Positions 45,318 to 53,468 of a stretch of DNA of 64,000 bases are shown here, one piece after another. The DNA is from Micromonospora saelicesensis (GTDB lineage Bacteria > Actinomycetota > Actinomycetes > Mycobacteriales > Micromonosporaceae), in the NCBI RefSeq assembly GCF_900091575.1, contig NZ_FMCR01000010.1:124001-188000 (forward strand), read 5' to 3'. The translations under genes were made by a program, and so were the position numbers. The number at the start of each line of letters is the position of its first letter. The first letter of the stretch is position 1. Under the pieces are notes generated by a model. That model was given only the letters and a program-made list of their open reading frames with translations. It was not told the origin of the DNA and did no database searches.

Positions 45318-46708
45318 GGCACCCGATGGAGAAGACTGTGTACAACTCTTTCCCCCTGCACCCCGAATGCCCCGACGTGCGACGGCTGGCCGACAACCCG
45401 GCCGAGGCGTTGCTGCGCGCTGAGGCGGACATCGTCGCCGCCGAGAACGCCGCCGAGTTCGACAGGTACCGCACCCTGGAGAACCTGGAGGAGGCCCAGC
45501 AGGACGGTCGCGGCGTGACCCGGCGGACCTTCGTCGCCGGTGCCGCAGCCACCGCCACCGCGCTGGCCACCGCCCAGTTCGTCACCACCTCGGCGTCGTT
45601 CGCGGCGACCAAGACCGGCACTCTGATCCACGTCTTCCTCTACGGCGGGCTGGACGGCCTGAGCCTGATCGCGCCGGACAACGACGCGGTGCTCAACAAG
45701 GCCCGGCCCGACCTGCTGCTCGGCAACGACTCGCTGGCCCTGGGCCGCGGCTTCAAGCTGACCGGCGCGTTCAAGCCGTTGGAGAAGTGGCTCACGGCCG
45801 GTCAGCTGGGCTTCATCCCGGCGGTCTCCGACGAGCGGCTGTCCCGCAGCCACTTCCAGGCCGCGGACGCCTGCAACCTGGGCGGGCTGCCCAACGAGAC
45901 CGGTGGCCGGGGTTGGCTCGACGGTCTGGTCGACAACCTGGGCAAGGGCACCGCGTTCCGCAGCGTCGGCATCGGCAGCACGCTGCCCCGCTCGCTGGTC
46001 GGCAACAACGGCGCGCTGTCGCTGAACAACGTCGGCTCGCTGCGGCTCAACGGTGACGAGCGGTTCCGGGCCGCCACCGAGAAGGCCATCAAGGGGCTCT
46101 TCACCGGGATCAACCACCCGGTCGAGGAGGCCGTGCAGGAGGGCATGGGCGCGCTGGCTACCGCCCAGAAGCTCGCCGCCAAGCCGTACCAGCCCGCCGA
46201 GGGCGTCAAGTACGAGGGCGTCGGCAACGCGTTCCAGCAACTCGCCCAGCTGATCAAGGGCGGCGCCAACGTGCGGGTCGCCACTGTCGGCATGGGTGGC
46301 TACGACACCCACGAGAACCAGGGCACCCGCGAGGGCGGCCAGCTGTACCGCCGGCTGAACGAGCTGGCCAGCGCGATGGCCGCCTTCTTCACCGACCTCG
46401 GCCCGAAGGCCGCCGACGTGACGATCATGGTGTCCAGCGAGTTCGGCCGTCGGGTCGGCTCCAACAACAACGGCACCGACCACGGGCACGGCGGCGTGGT
46501 CACGCTGCTGTCCGGTAAGAAGCTGGCCGGTTCGCTGCTGGGCACCTGGAACGGTCTGGACAAGCTGGACTCCGGTGACGTGCCGGAGTACAACAACATG
46601 TTCAACGTCTACGGCGCGGTGGCGCAGGGCCGGTTCGGGCTCACCAACGCGGAGGTCGACAAGGTCTTCCCCCGCCAGAAGTACGCCCCGATGAAGCTGT
46701 ACGCGTGA
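45314..46708 (+). CDS. DUF1501 domain protein with Tat signal
   Basis: A 464-residue protein of the DUF1501 family, related to sulfatase/alkaline phosphatase folds. A 68-residue cytosolic N-region precedes the Tat motif TRRTFVAGAAATATALATAQFV (Arg70-Arg71). Conserved parts include LIHVFLYGGLDGLSLIAP, GFIPAVSDERLSRSHFQAAD, MGGYDTHENQG and VSSEFGRRVGSNNNGTDHGHGG, where His and Asp could bind metals. The role of DUF1501/DUF1800 pairs is not established. The GTG start overlaps the upstream stop by four bases, and the next gene starts the same way, so translation is coupled. Confidence 0.9.
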   Translation: MRHPMEKTVYNSFPLHPECPDVRRLADNPAEALLRAEADIVAAENAAEFDRYRTLENLEEAQQDGRGVTRRTFVAGAAATATALATAQFVTTSASFAATKTGTLIHVFLYGGLDGLSLIAPDNDAVLNKARPDLLLGNDSLALGRGFKLTGAFKPLEKWLTAGQLGFIPAVSDERLSRSHFQAADACNLGGLPNETGGRGWLDGLVDNLGKGTAFRSVGIGSTLPRSLVGNNGALSLNNVGSLRLNGDERFRAATEKAIKGLFTGINHPVEEAVQEGMGALATAQKLAAKPYQPAEGVKYEGVGNAFQQLAQLIKGGANVRVATVGMGGYDTHENQGTREGGQLYRRLNELASAMAAFFTDLGPKAADVTIMVSSEFGRRVGSNNNGTDHGHGGVVTLLSGKKLAGSLLGTWNGLDKLDSGDVPEYNNMFNVYGAVAQGRFGLTNAEVDKVFPRQKYAPMKLYA

Positions 46709-48123
46709 CGCATTCGCACACCCACGCCGCCGGCCGTCGTACCGGGACCTCGTCCCGGCACGGCGGCCGGTCGGCTGCGCCCGTACCCCCGCAGATCCCG
46801 GACCGGCGCGGGCCCGGCGGCCGACGGCTGCTGGGCGTGCTGCTCCTGGTCGGCCTGCTCGCCAGCGTGCTGCCCTGGTGGCTGGGCACCCCGGCCGGAT
46901 CGCTGCGCAGCACCGCGGCCACGGTCACCTCGGCCGGCCGGATCACCGGCCTGGTCGCCGGCTACCTGCTGCTGGTGCAGGTGCTGATGATGAGCCGACT
47001 GCCGGTGCTGGAACGGTGGATCGGCGGCGAGCACATGGCCCGCTGGCACCGGGACATCGGCGCCACCCTGCTGGTCACCGTGCTGGCGCACATGTCGCTG
47101 ATCCTGGTCGGCTACGCCGACCTGCGTAACCAGTCGATCCTCGCCGAGGTCGGCACGTTGCTCGGCGACTACGAGGACATGGTCTCGGCGTTCGTCGCCA
47201 CCGGCATCATGATGCTTGTCGGGTTCAGCAGCATCCGGGCGATCCGGCGGGCACTGCCCTACGAGCTGTGGCACCTGCTGCACCTGTCCAGCTACCTGAT
47301 CCTGCTGCTCGGCTTCGGCCACCAGTTCACCCACGGCGCGCAGCTGTACAAGCCCGGCCCGGTGCGCACCGGCTGGATCGCGCTCTACCTGCTGGTGATC
47401 GCCGCCCTGCTCTGGGGCCGCGTGATCGCGCCGCTGGCATTCAACCTGCGCTACAAGCTGCGGGTCGCCGACGTGGTCGCCGAGAGCCCCGACACCATCT
47501 CCATCTACCTCACCGGGGAGCGGCTCGGCCGGCTCGCGATGCTCGGCGGCCAACACTTCCGCTGGCGGTTCCTCACCCGGGGCTGCTGGTGGCAGTCGCA
47601 CCCGTTCTCCGTCTCGGCCGCCGCCAACGGCCGCTGGTTGCGGGTCACCGTGAAGGTGGTCGGCACCCACACCGCCGACCTGCGCGACCTGGAACCGGGC
47701 ACCCGGGTCTGGGCCGAAGGCCCGTCGGGCACCTTCACCGCCGCGCACCGGCTCCGGGAGCGGGCTCTGCTGATCGCCGGTGGCAGCGGCATCACGCCGA
47801 TCCGGGCCATGCTGGAGGAGTTGCCGCCGGGCGCCGCGCTGATCTACCGCGCCCGCACACCGGCCGACGTGCTGCTCAGCCGCGAGTTGGACTGGCTGGC
47901 CCAGGAACGCGACACCTCCGTCTGGTACGTCATCGGCTCGCGCGACGACCCCGGCCCCCGCCAGCTGATGAGCCCGGACGGGCTGCGGCAACTGGTGCCC
48001 GACGTGGCCCGGCGCGACGTCTACCTGTGCGGTCCACCCGGTCTGGTGGAACAGTCGGTGCGGGCGCTGCGGCGGGCCGGCGTGCCCCGACGGCAGATCC
48101 ACCTGGCCACGTTCGAGCTGTAG
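46705..48123 (+). CDS. ferric-reductase-like transmembrane flavocytochrome
   Basis: A 472-residue membrane oxidoreductase. The first 230 or so residues form about six helices of the ferric reductase/NOX type with heme-ligand candidates (WHRDIGATLLVTVLAHMSLI and ELWHLLHLSSYLILLLGFGHQFTHG). The cytoplasmic C-terminal half binds FAD (HPFSVSAA) and NAD(P)H (LLIAGGSGITPIRAML, DVYLCGPPGLVEQSV). It should take electrons from NAD(P)H and pass them across the membrane to an outside acceptor, plausibly the FMN-binding protein encoded next. The GTG start overlaps the DUF1501 stop by four bases. Confidence 0.92.
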   Translation: MTHSHTHAAGRRTGTSSRHGGRSAAPVPPQIPDRRGPGGRRLLGVLLLVGLLASVLPWWLGTPAGSLRSTAATVTSAGRITGLVAGYLLLVQVLMMSRLPVLERWIGGEHMARWHRDIGATLLVTVLAHMSLILVGYADLRNQSILAEVGTLLGDYEDMVSAFVATGIMMLVGFSSIRAIRRALPYELWHLLHLSSYLILLLGFGHQFTHGAQLYKPGPVRTGWIALYLLVIAALLWGRVIAPLAFNLRYKLRVADVVAESPDTISIYLTGERLGRLAMLGGQHFRWRFLTRGCWWQSHPFSVSAAANGRWLRVTVKVVGTHTADLRDLEPGTRVWAEGPSGTFTAAHRLRERALLIAGGSGITPIRAMLEELPPGAALIYRARTPADVLLSRELDWLAQERDTSVWYVIGSRDDPGPRQLMSPDGLRQLVPDVARRDVYLCGPPGLVEQSVRALRRAGVPRRQIHLATFEL

Positions 48124-48136
48124 GAAGGGCATCCCC

Positions 48137-48739
48137 ATGCGTCGCGCGCTCCTCGCGATCACCGGCCTGGCCGCCAGCACCACCGCGCTCGTGGTGTTCA
48201 AGGGCTCGCCAGGCACCAGCCAGGTCGCGCAGAACCTGCCGACCGCGCAGCCGGTCAACCCCTCCGGGGCGGGCACCGACCCCGGCGCCCTCGCGGATGC
48301 GCCGGGCACCGACCCGGCCGGCGGCACGCCGACGTCGTCGGAGAGCGCCAAGCCGTCGACGTCGCCCAAGCCCGGCAAGACCACCGCCCGCCCGTCGGGC
48401 ACCAGGACGACGAAGGCCCCCAGCGCTCCGCGGACCACCACCAAGGCACCCCAGTCGACCACCCGCCGGGTCACCGGCAACGGCTTCGAGAACGAGTACG
48501 GGTACGTGCAGGTGCAGATCGTCGTCTCGGGTAACCGCATCGTCGAGGCCGTCGCGCTGTCGCTGCCCAGCGGGGGTGAATCCGACATCCACAGCGGCGA
48601 CGTCCGCAACCGTTACGACGGCAGGGGCGGCGAGGTGGTGCAGAAGCAGAACGGGAACCTCAACACCGTCTCCGGTGCCACCGAGACCAGCAACTCCTAC
48701 AAGCAGTCGCTGCGGTCCGCCATCGAGCAGGCATTCTGA
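48137..48739 (+). CDS. exported FMN-binding domain protein
   Basis: A 200-residue exported protein. An N-terminal hydrophobic segment serves as signal or anchor, a long Thr/Ser/Pro/Lys-rich linker runs to about residue 110, and a compact FMN_bind domain follows. The flavinylation motif S179-G-A-T182 in LNTVSGATETSNSYKQSL is the site where ApbE links FMN to Thr through a phosphoester bond; the ApbE gene is next door. It likely receives electrons from the flavocytochrome on the outer face of the membrane. Start ATG after AGGAAGGGC. Confidence 0.93.
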   Translation: MRRALLAITGLAASTTALVVFKGSPGTSQVAQNLPTAQPVNPSGAGTDPGALADAPGTDPAGGTPTSSESAKPSTSPKPGKTTARPSGTRTTKAPSAPRTTTKAPQSTTRRVTGNGFENEYGYVQVQIVVSGNRIVEAVALSLPSGGESDIHSGDVRNRYDGRGGEVVQKQNGNLNTVSGATETSNSYKQSLRSAIEQAF

Positions 48740-48740
48740 C

Positions 48741-49511
48741 GTGCGGGCCACGCTGACCCGACCCGGGCTGTGCCGGGTCGAACAGATCATGGGTACGGCG
48801 ATCACCCTGGACCTCGCCGACGACCTGCCGTTGGCGACGTTGCGCGAGCTGGCGGACGAGGTCTTCGCCTGGATGCGCGAGGTGGACGCGCGGTTCAGCA
48901 CCTACAAGCCGGACAGCGAGGTATGCCGCTTCGACCGGGGTGAGGTGCTGCTCTCCGAGGCGTCAGCGGACCTGCGGTACGTGCTGGAGACCTGCGCCGA
49001 CCTGTGGGGCGCCACCGACGGGTTCTTCGACGCGTACGCCACCGGTCGGCTCGACCCGTCCGGCTACGTCAAGGGCTGGGCCGCTCAGGTCGCCTCGGAC
49101 CGCCTCGTCGCCGCCGGTGCCGTGAACCACTGCGTGAACGCCGGCGGCGACGTACGGGTGCGGGGCCTGTCGCCGTCCGGCGAGCCGTGGCGCATCGGCA
49201 TCCGGCACCCGTGGGACGCGATGGCGGCCTGCCTGGTGCTCAGCGGAACCGACCTGGCCGTGGCCACGTCCGGCGTGTACGAGCGGGGCCGGCACGTGTT
49301 GGACCCGCGCCGGGGCGCACCGGCCAGTGGGCTGCGCTCGGTGACGGTGGTCGGCACCGACCTCGGGGTGGCCGACGCGTACGCCACCGCCGCCCTAGCC
49401 ATGGGCACCCCAGGCCTCAACTGGCTCGCCCGCCTGGACGACCACACCCATGCCGCGATAACCGACAACGCCCGCCAGCACCACTCCGTCGACCTCCCCC
49501 TGACCGACTAG
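48741..49511 (+). CDS. apbE: FAD:protein FMN transferase
   Basis: A 256-residue ApbE that transfers FMN from FAD to a Thr of its target. Family features are visible: IMGTAITLDL near the start, the mixed region VDARFSTYKPDSEVCRF, GYVKGWAAQ, NAGGDVRVRG and ATSGVYERG with the magnesium-binding DAYATAALAMG region. No signal peptide or lipobox is seen, so it may act before Tat or at the membrane. The GTG start lies one base after the upstream stop. It closes the operon and its likely target is the SGAT protein just upstream. Confidence 0.93.
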   Translation: MRATLTRPGLCRVEQIMGTAITLDLADDLPLATLRELADEVFAWMREVDARFSTYKPDSEVCRFDRGEVLLSEASADLRYVLETCADLWGATDGFFDAYATGRLDPSGYVKGWAAQVASDRLVAAGAVNHCVNAGGDVRVRGLSPSGEPWRIGIRHPWDAMAACLVLSGTDLAVATSGVYERGRHVLDPRRGAPASGLRSVTVVGTDLGVADAYATAALAMGTPGLNWLARLDDHTHAAITDNARQHHSVDLPLTD

Positions 49512-49669
49512 CGGAGGGGGCGGTGGGTGCCGGCTGGGCGGGAGCCGGTGGGGCGTGGGCGGCCGGGGCGGGACCCGGACGGTCGGGTGCCGGCCCAGCG
49601 GCGCCCCGGGTGGCTGCGCCGGGGCGGCTCGGTGCCGCCGGGGTGAGCCGCTCTGTCGTTGGTGGACAT
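49508..49669 (-). CDS. possible small Pro/Arg-rich protein, 53 aa
   Basis: A short frame with an ATG preceded by GGGGGAACG and GC-ending codons. The predicted product is almost only Arg, Pro, Gly, Ser and Thr with no fold visible, and its last four bases overlap the apbE stop on the other strand. It may be real or just a consequence of the base composition. Confidence 0.3.
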   Translation of the reverse strand: MSTNDRAAHPGGTEPPRRSHPGRRWAGTRPSGSRPGRPRPTGSRPAGTHRPLR

Positions 49670-49774
49670 CGTTCCCCCGTTCGTGGCGCGCGTTCGCACC
49701 GTCCCCCTGTCAACGAGGACCGACGCCTCGGCGACGCTGTCGGGCACCGGATCGAATCGTCAACCGGGCCGGTT

Positions 49775-50446
49775 TCACATGCCTCGTCGGGGCAGCGGCA
49801 GGTGACCGGGGAGCAGATCGGGGGCGAGGGTCACCCCGGCGGCGCGCAGCGCCCCGATCAACGTGTTCTGCACGAGGTACGAATCCGGAAGCTGCCAGCG
49901 CGCCTGCTCCGGGGCGACCGCCCAACGGACCGTGCCCTCCGGCAGCCGGGTGGGCGGCGCGGGAATCCACGAGCCCGGCCCGTGCCGGACCACGTGGAAG
50001 CAGTGCTCCAGCTCCGGCCGCAGCGGATCGCCGGGGCGGACCAGGAACATCCACCGCCCGGTGGGCGTGACCAGCACCGGCCCGCGTACGCCGGTGCCGG
50101 CCGGGTGGATCTGGACCGCGTCGAGCACGTGCCGGCCGAGGTGGGCGGGCACCTCCAGCACGTCGAAGGCCCGGCCGGTGGGCAGCAACACCCCGTGTGG
50201 TCGGCTCCGCCACCAGGTCGCCACCCGGGCCGGGTCGGCGCTGGCGGCCAGCTCCCAGTTCTCCAGGGCGGGGTGGCAGCCCACTGTGGGACAGCCGGCC
50301 CGGCCGCAGACGAAGCGGCTGCGGGCCAGACAGGCACCCGGGGTGACCTCCCAACCGTGTACGGCGTACCGGATGGCGACCCGGCGCAGCCGGACCCGCT
50401 CCAGCGGCGACAGTTCGGCAACGCGCGGTACGACATTCCCCCACAT
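49775..50446 (-). CDS. bifunctional primase-polymerase (PrimPol N-domain) protein
   Basis: A 223-residue protein resembling the Prim-Pol domain of actinobacterial and plasmid/phage primase-polymerases: LSPLERVRLRRVAIRYAVHGWEVTPG, two cysteine pairs (CLARSRFVCGRAGCPTVGC) that could bind zinc, WWRSRPHGVLLPTGRAFDVLEVPAHLG and ELEHCFHVVRHGPGSWIPAPPTRL. It lacks a helicase domain. Free-standing copies are common in actinobacterial chromosomes and their role is unknown; a primer or repair role is possible. The ATG at 50444-50446 is preceded by GAGGAG nine bases upstream; a longer frame is open upstream. Divergent from the XRE regulator. Confidence 0.78.
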   Translation of the reverse strand: MWGNVVPRVAELSPLERVRLRRVAIRYAVHGWEVTPGACLARSRFVCGRAGCPTVGCHPALENWELAASADPARVATWWRSRPHGVLLPTGRAFDVLEVPAHLGRHVLDAVQIHPAGTGVRGPVLVTPTGRWMFLVRPGDPLRPELEHCFHVVRHGPGSWIPAPPTRLPEGTVRWAVAPEQARWQLPDSYLVQNTLIGALRAAGVTLAPDLLPGHLPLPRRGM

Positions 50447-50542
50447 GTGTGCCAACTCCTCTCGTCGGGCCCGGCGTTCGCCAGGTCGCATGTCGAGCAC
50501 CGTCACTGCCGTAACCCACGATCGTTGAGGTTGACGAACGGC

Positions 50543-50559
50543 TCGTGCAACTTGCACGA
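50543..50559. promoter_or_regulatory. 17-bp perfect palindrome, candidate operator
   Basis: TCGTGCAA-C-TTGCACGA is a perfect palindrome with 8-base arms, about 100 bases from each of the divergent PrimPol-like and XRE regulator genes. It is a good candidate binding site for the XRE regulator, which could then control itself and the divergent gene. Confidence 0.6.
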
Positions 50560-50694
50560 AAAGTACGAGGACTGGCTGTACGGCTGACGTACATCCTGTG
50601 CGACCAGGCAAAACCTGAAAGTGAACGGCAGTCGCCGCACCCGCGGACATCGCCCCGACTCGATTGGTCGTCGGTGGCAGGGGAGGATGGGGAG

Positions 50695-51924
50695 ATGGAC
50701 GAGCTACCCATAGGACGGCGAGTTGCCTACTGGCGGGGGCGACGCAAGATGTCGCAGCAGGTCTTCGCGGACCGGCTGGGCAAGTCCAAGAGCTGGGTGG
50801 ACAAGGTCGAACGCGGCGTCCGGCGGTTGGACAAGTTCTCCGTCCTCTACGAGATCGCCGACATCCTCCAGATGGACGTCCAGCTGCTGATGGGCAAGGA
50901 TCCGGAGCGGCGCGCCGACGCCCTCAACTGCATCGACCAGGTCGAGGTGCAGGAGATCCGGGCGGCGCTGGAACGCTACGACTCGATGAGCGCGTACTTC
51001 GACGCGGCGCCGTACCCGCCGCCGATGGACGACATGCGCAAGGCCGTCAACCACGCCTGGCTCACCTACCAGTACGGCCGCTACGGGATGCTCACCCGGG
51101 CGCTGCCGAAGCTGCTGCGCGACGCCCAGGCGGCCGACGCCGCCTACGGCGGTGAGCAGGCCGCCGAGGCGGCCCACCTGCTCGGCCAGGTCTACCAGAT
51201 CGCCTCCTCGGTGCTGCGCAAGCTCGGCGAGTGCGAGCTCGCCTGGTTGGCCGCCGACCGGTCGATGGCGGTGGCCCAGCGGGCCGACGACCCGCTGCTC
51301 GCCGGGATCGCCACCACCCGGGTGTGCAACGCCCTGGTCGCGATGGGGCGGGCCCGCCCCGCGCTGGAGCTGAACGTCCAGATCGCCAACCGGCTGGCGC
51401 CGGGTGGGAGCAACGAGGTCTCGCCGGCCCGCCTCTCCGTCTACGGGATGCTGCTGCTCCAGGGGGCGATGGCGGCGTCCCGCATCGGTGACTCGGCCAG
51501 CGTCGACGACCTGATCAACTGCGCGCAGGAGGCCGCCACCCTGCTCGGCGGCGACCACAACCACTACTGGACGTCGTTCGGCCCGACCAATGTCGAGCTG
51601 CACCGGGCCGCAGCCGCGGTGGAGCTTGGCGACGGGGGGCGGGCCGTGGAGGTGCACCAGCTGCGCATCGCGGAGCCCGCCTTCAACGCGCTGCTGCCCG
51701 AGCGCCGCGCCCACCACCTGCTCGACATCGCCCGCGGGTACGCCCAGATAGGCGACGTGGCGAACGCCGGCGAGATGCTGCTGCTCGGTGATCGGCTCGC
51801 CCCGTCGGAGATCCGCTGCCGGCCGATCGCGCACGAGGTGATGTCCGACATCCTCCGTCGCACACGTGGTGCGCCGCCTTCTCCGGTAGCGGAGTTGGCT
51901 GAGCACATGGGAGTAGGGGTATGA
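50695..51924 (+). CDS. XRE-family regulator with helical repeat domain
   Basis: A 409-residue regulator. The N-terminal helix-turn-helix (GRRVAYWRGRRKMSQQVFADRLGKSKSWVDKVERG, about residues 7-42) is of the XRE/Cro type; the rest is helical with TPR-like repeats (AAHLLGQVYQIASSVLRKLGECELAWLAADRSMAVAQ). This design is common in streptomycetes and Micromonospora, often next to a flavoprotein gene as here. It may sense a small molecule or peptide. The ATG lies directly after GGGGAGGATGGGGAG. The palindrome at 50543 is a likely target. Confidence 0.88.
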   Translation: MDELPIGRRVAYWRGRRKMSQQVFADRLGKSKSWVDKVERGVRRLDKFSVLYEIADILQMDVQLLMGKDPERRADALNCIDQVEVQEIRAALERYDSMSAYFDAAPYPPPMDDMRKAVNHAWLTYQYGRYGMLTRALPKLLRDAQAADAAYGGEQAAEAAHLLGQVYQIASSVLRKLGECELAWLAADRSMAVAQRADDPLLAGIATTRVCNALVAMGRARPALELNVQIANRLAPGGSNEVSPARLSVYGMLLLQGAMAASRIGDSASVDDLINCAQEAATLLGGDHNHYWTSFGPTNVELHRAAAAVELGDGGRAVEVHQLRIAEPAFNALLPERRAHHLLDIARGYAQIGDVANAGEMLLLGDRLAPSEIRCRPIAHEVMSDILRRTRGAPPSPVAELAEHMGVGV

Positions 51925-51940
51925 GCGCGGAGCCGGTCTG

Positions 51941-52513
51941 ATGGCCGGTGCAGCGCACAACAGCGGGCACCGCGAGGTGCTCTACGTCATCGCCTGCGGT
52001 TCGCCGCTGGCCCGGCACGTCGGTCGTCTGGTCGACCTCGCCCAACAGGACGGTTGGGACGTCTGCGTGATCACCACGCCGGACGGCGCGAAGTTCATCG
52101 ACCAGTCGGCCCTGATTCGGCAGACCGGCCACCCGGTGCGGACGCACTACAAGAACCCCGGTGACCCGGACGTGCTGCCGCCCGCCGACGCGATGATCGT
52201 CTGCCCGGCCACCGTCAACACGGTCAACAAGTGGGCGGCCGGGATCACCGACACGTTGGCGCTCGGGCTGCTGGTCGAGGCCCAGGGCAAGGGCGTCCCC
52301 ATCGTGGCGGTGCCGTACACCAACGCGGCGATGGCCTGCCACCCGGCGTTTCGTGCCGGGGTGGCCCGGTTGGCCGAGTGGGGGGTCACGGTGCTCTTCG
52401 GCGACGATGTGATCGCTCTGCACCCGCCCGGGACGGGGGAACAGCACCTGCACGCCTTCCCCTGGGCGATGCCGCTGGCCGCATTGCAGACCGTCTCCTG
52501 GACCGCCGCCTAG
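51941..52513 (+). CDS. flavoprotein (PPC decarboxylase-like fold)
   Basis: A 190-residue member of the flavoprotein family that includes phosphopantothenoylcysteine decarboxylase and the lantibiotic decarboxylase EpiD. The FMN-binding parts are VIACGSPLARHVGRLVDLAQ and CPATVNTVNKWAAGITDTLALGLL, the equivalent of the PASANT motif, followed by VPYTNAAMACHPAF. Reaction unknown. Seventeen bases after the XRE regulator gene, so the two form an operon; such pairs are conserved in actinomycetes. Confidence 0.85.
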   Translation: MAGAAHNSGHREVLYVIACGSPLARHVGRLVDLAQQDGWDVCVITTPDGAKFIDQSALIRQTGHPVRTHYKNPGDPDVLPPADAMIVCPATVNTVNKWAAGITDTLALGLLVEAQGKGVPIVAVPYTNAAMACHPAFRAGVARLAEWGVTVLFGDDVIALHPPGTGEQHLHAFPWAMPLAALQTVSWTAA

Positions 52514-52595
52514 CGCGTCCGGCAGATCTTCCAACCGACGCGGCCGGGCCGGGTGTCACCGCCCGGCCGCCCCGACGCCGGTAAGCTGGCCCGCC

Positions 52596-53468
52596 GTGAG
52601 CACAAGCGGATCCGCCCCCACAGTCAGCGACGTGGTGGCCGCGCTGGAACGGCGCTTTCCGCCGGTCTGGGCGGAGGAGTGGGACCGGGTGGGCCTGGTG
52701 CTCGGCGAGCCGGCCACCCCGGTCCGCCGGGTGCTCTGCGTGGTCGACGTGGTGCCCGAGACGGTCGACGAAGCCCTCGCCGCCGACGCGGACATGATCG
52801 TCTCGCATCACCCGTTGCTGCTGCGCGGGGTGTCCTCGGTCGCCGCGACGACCTTCAAGGGGCGGATCATCCACCAGTTGATCCGGGCCGGGGTGGCGCT
52901 CTACGCGGCGCACACCAACGCCGACGTGGCCTCCCCGGGCGTCTCCGACGCCCTCGCCGCCCGCTTCGGGCTCACCGGTCTGCGCCCACTTCAACGACCC
53001 GCGCCCGGCTCGCCCGCCCACGGCGACGACAGGGGTTTCGGCCGGATCGGCGAGCTGCCCCAGCCGATGACCCTCGCCGAGCTGACCCGGCACGCGGCAG
53101 CGGTGCTCCCCGTCACGTCCTGGGGAGTTCGCGCGGCGGGGGATCCCGGGCGTATGGTTCGTACCCTCGCCGTCAGCGGCGGGTCGGGGGACAGCTTCCT
53201 CGGCGCCGCGACCGCCGCCGGGGTGGACGCGTTCCTCACCGCCGACCTGCGGCACCACCCGGCCGGCGAGCACCTCGCCGCCGATGGTCCCGCCCTGATC
53301 GACGCCGCCCACTGGGCGACCGAACGACCGTGGCTGGACGACCTGGCCGCCTTCCTCCGGGAGGCGCTGGACGTCGAGACGCTGGTGTCCGACCTGGACA
53401 CCGACCCGTGGACCGTGCACGCCGCCGCACCCGCTGTGGACGACAAGGAGCCCGACCGTGAAGGCTGA
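52596..53468 (+). CDS. Nif3-like dinuclear metal centre protein
   Basis: A 290-residue protein of the Nif3/YbgI family with a two-metal site. Ligand motifs are SHHPLL (His71-His72), HTNADVA (His106, Asp110) and DAAHWATE near the C-terminus. The biochemical role is not settled; some members were labelled GTP cyclohydrolase type 2. It starts with a GTG and overlaps the zinc-ribbon gene by 11 bases. With the next two genes it makes the conserved actinobacterial block Nif3, zinc ribbon, RNase H-CobC. Confidence 0.92.
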   Translation: MSTSGSAPTVSDVVAALERRFPPVWAEEWDRVGLVLGEPATPVRRVLCVVDVVPETVDEALAADADMIVSHHPLLLRGVSSVAATTFKGRIIHQLIRAGVALYAAHTNADVASPGVSDALAARFGLTGLRPLQRPAPGSPAHGDDRGFGRIGELPQPMTLAELTRHAAAVLPVTSWGVRAAGDPGRMVRTLAVSGGSGDSFLGAATAAGVDAFLTADLRHHPAGEHLAADGPALIDAAHWATERPWLDDLAAFLREALDVETLVSDLDTDPWTVHAAAPAVDDKEPDREG

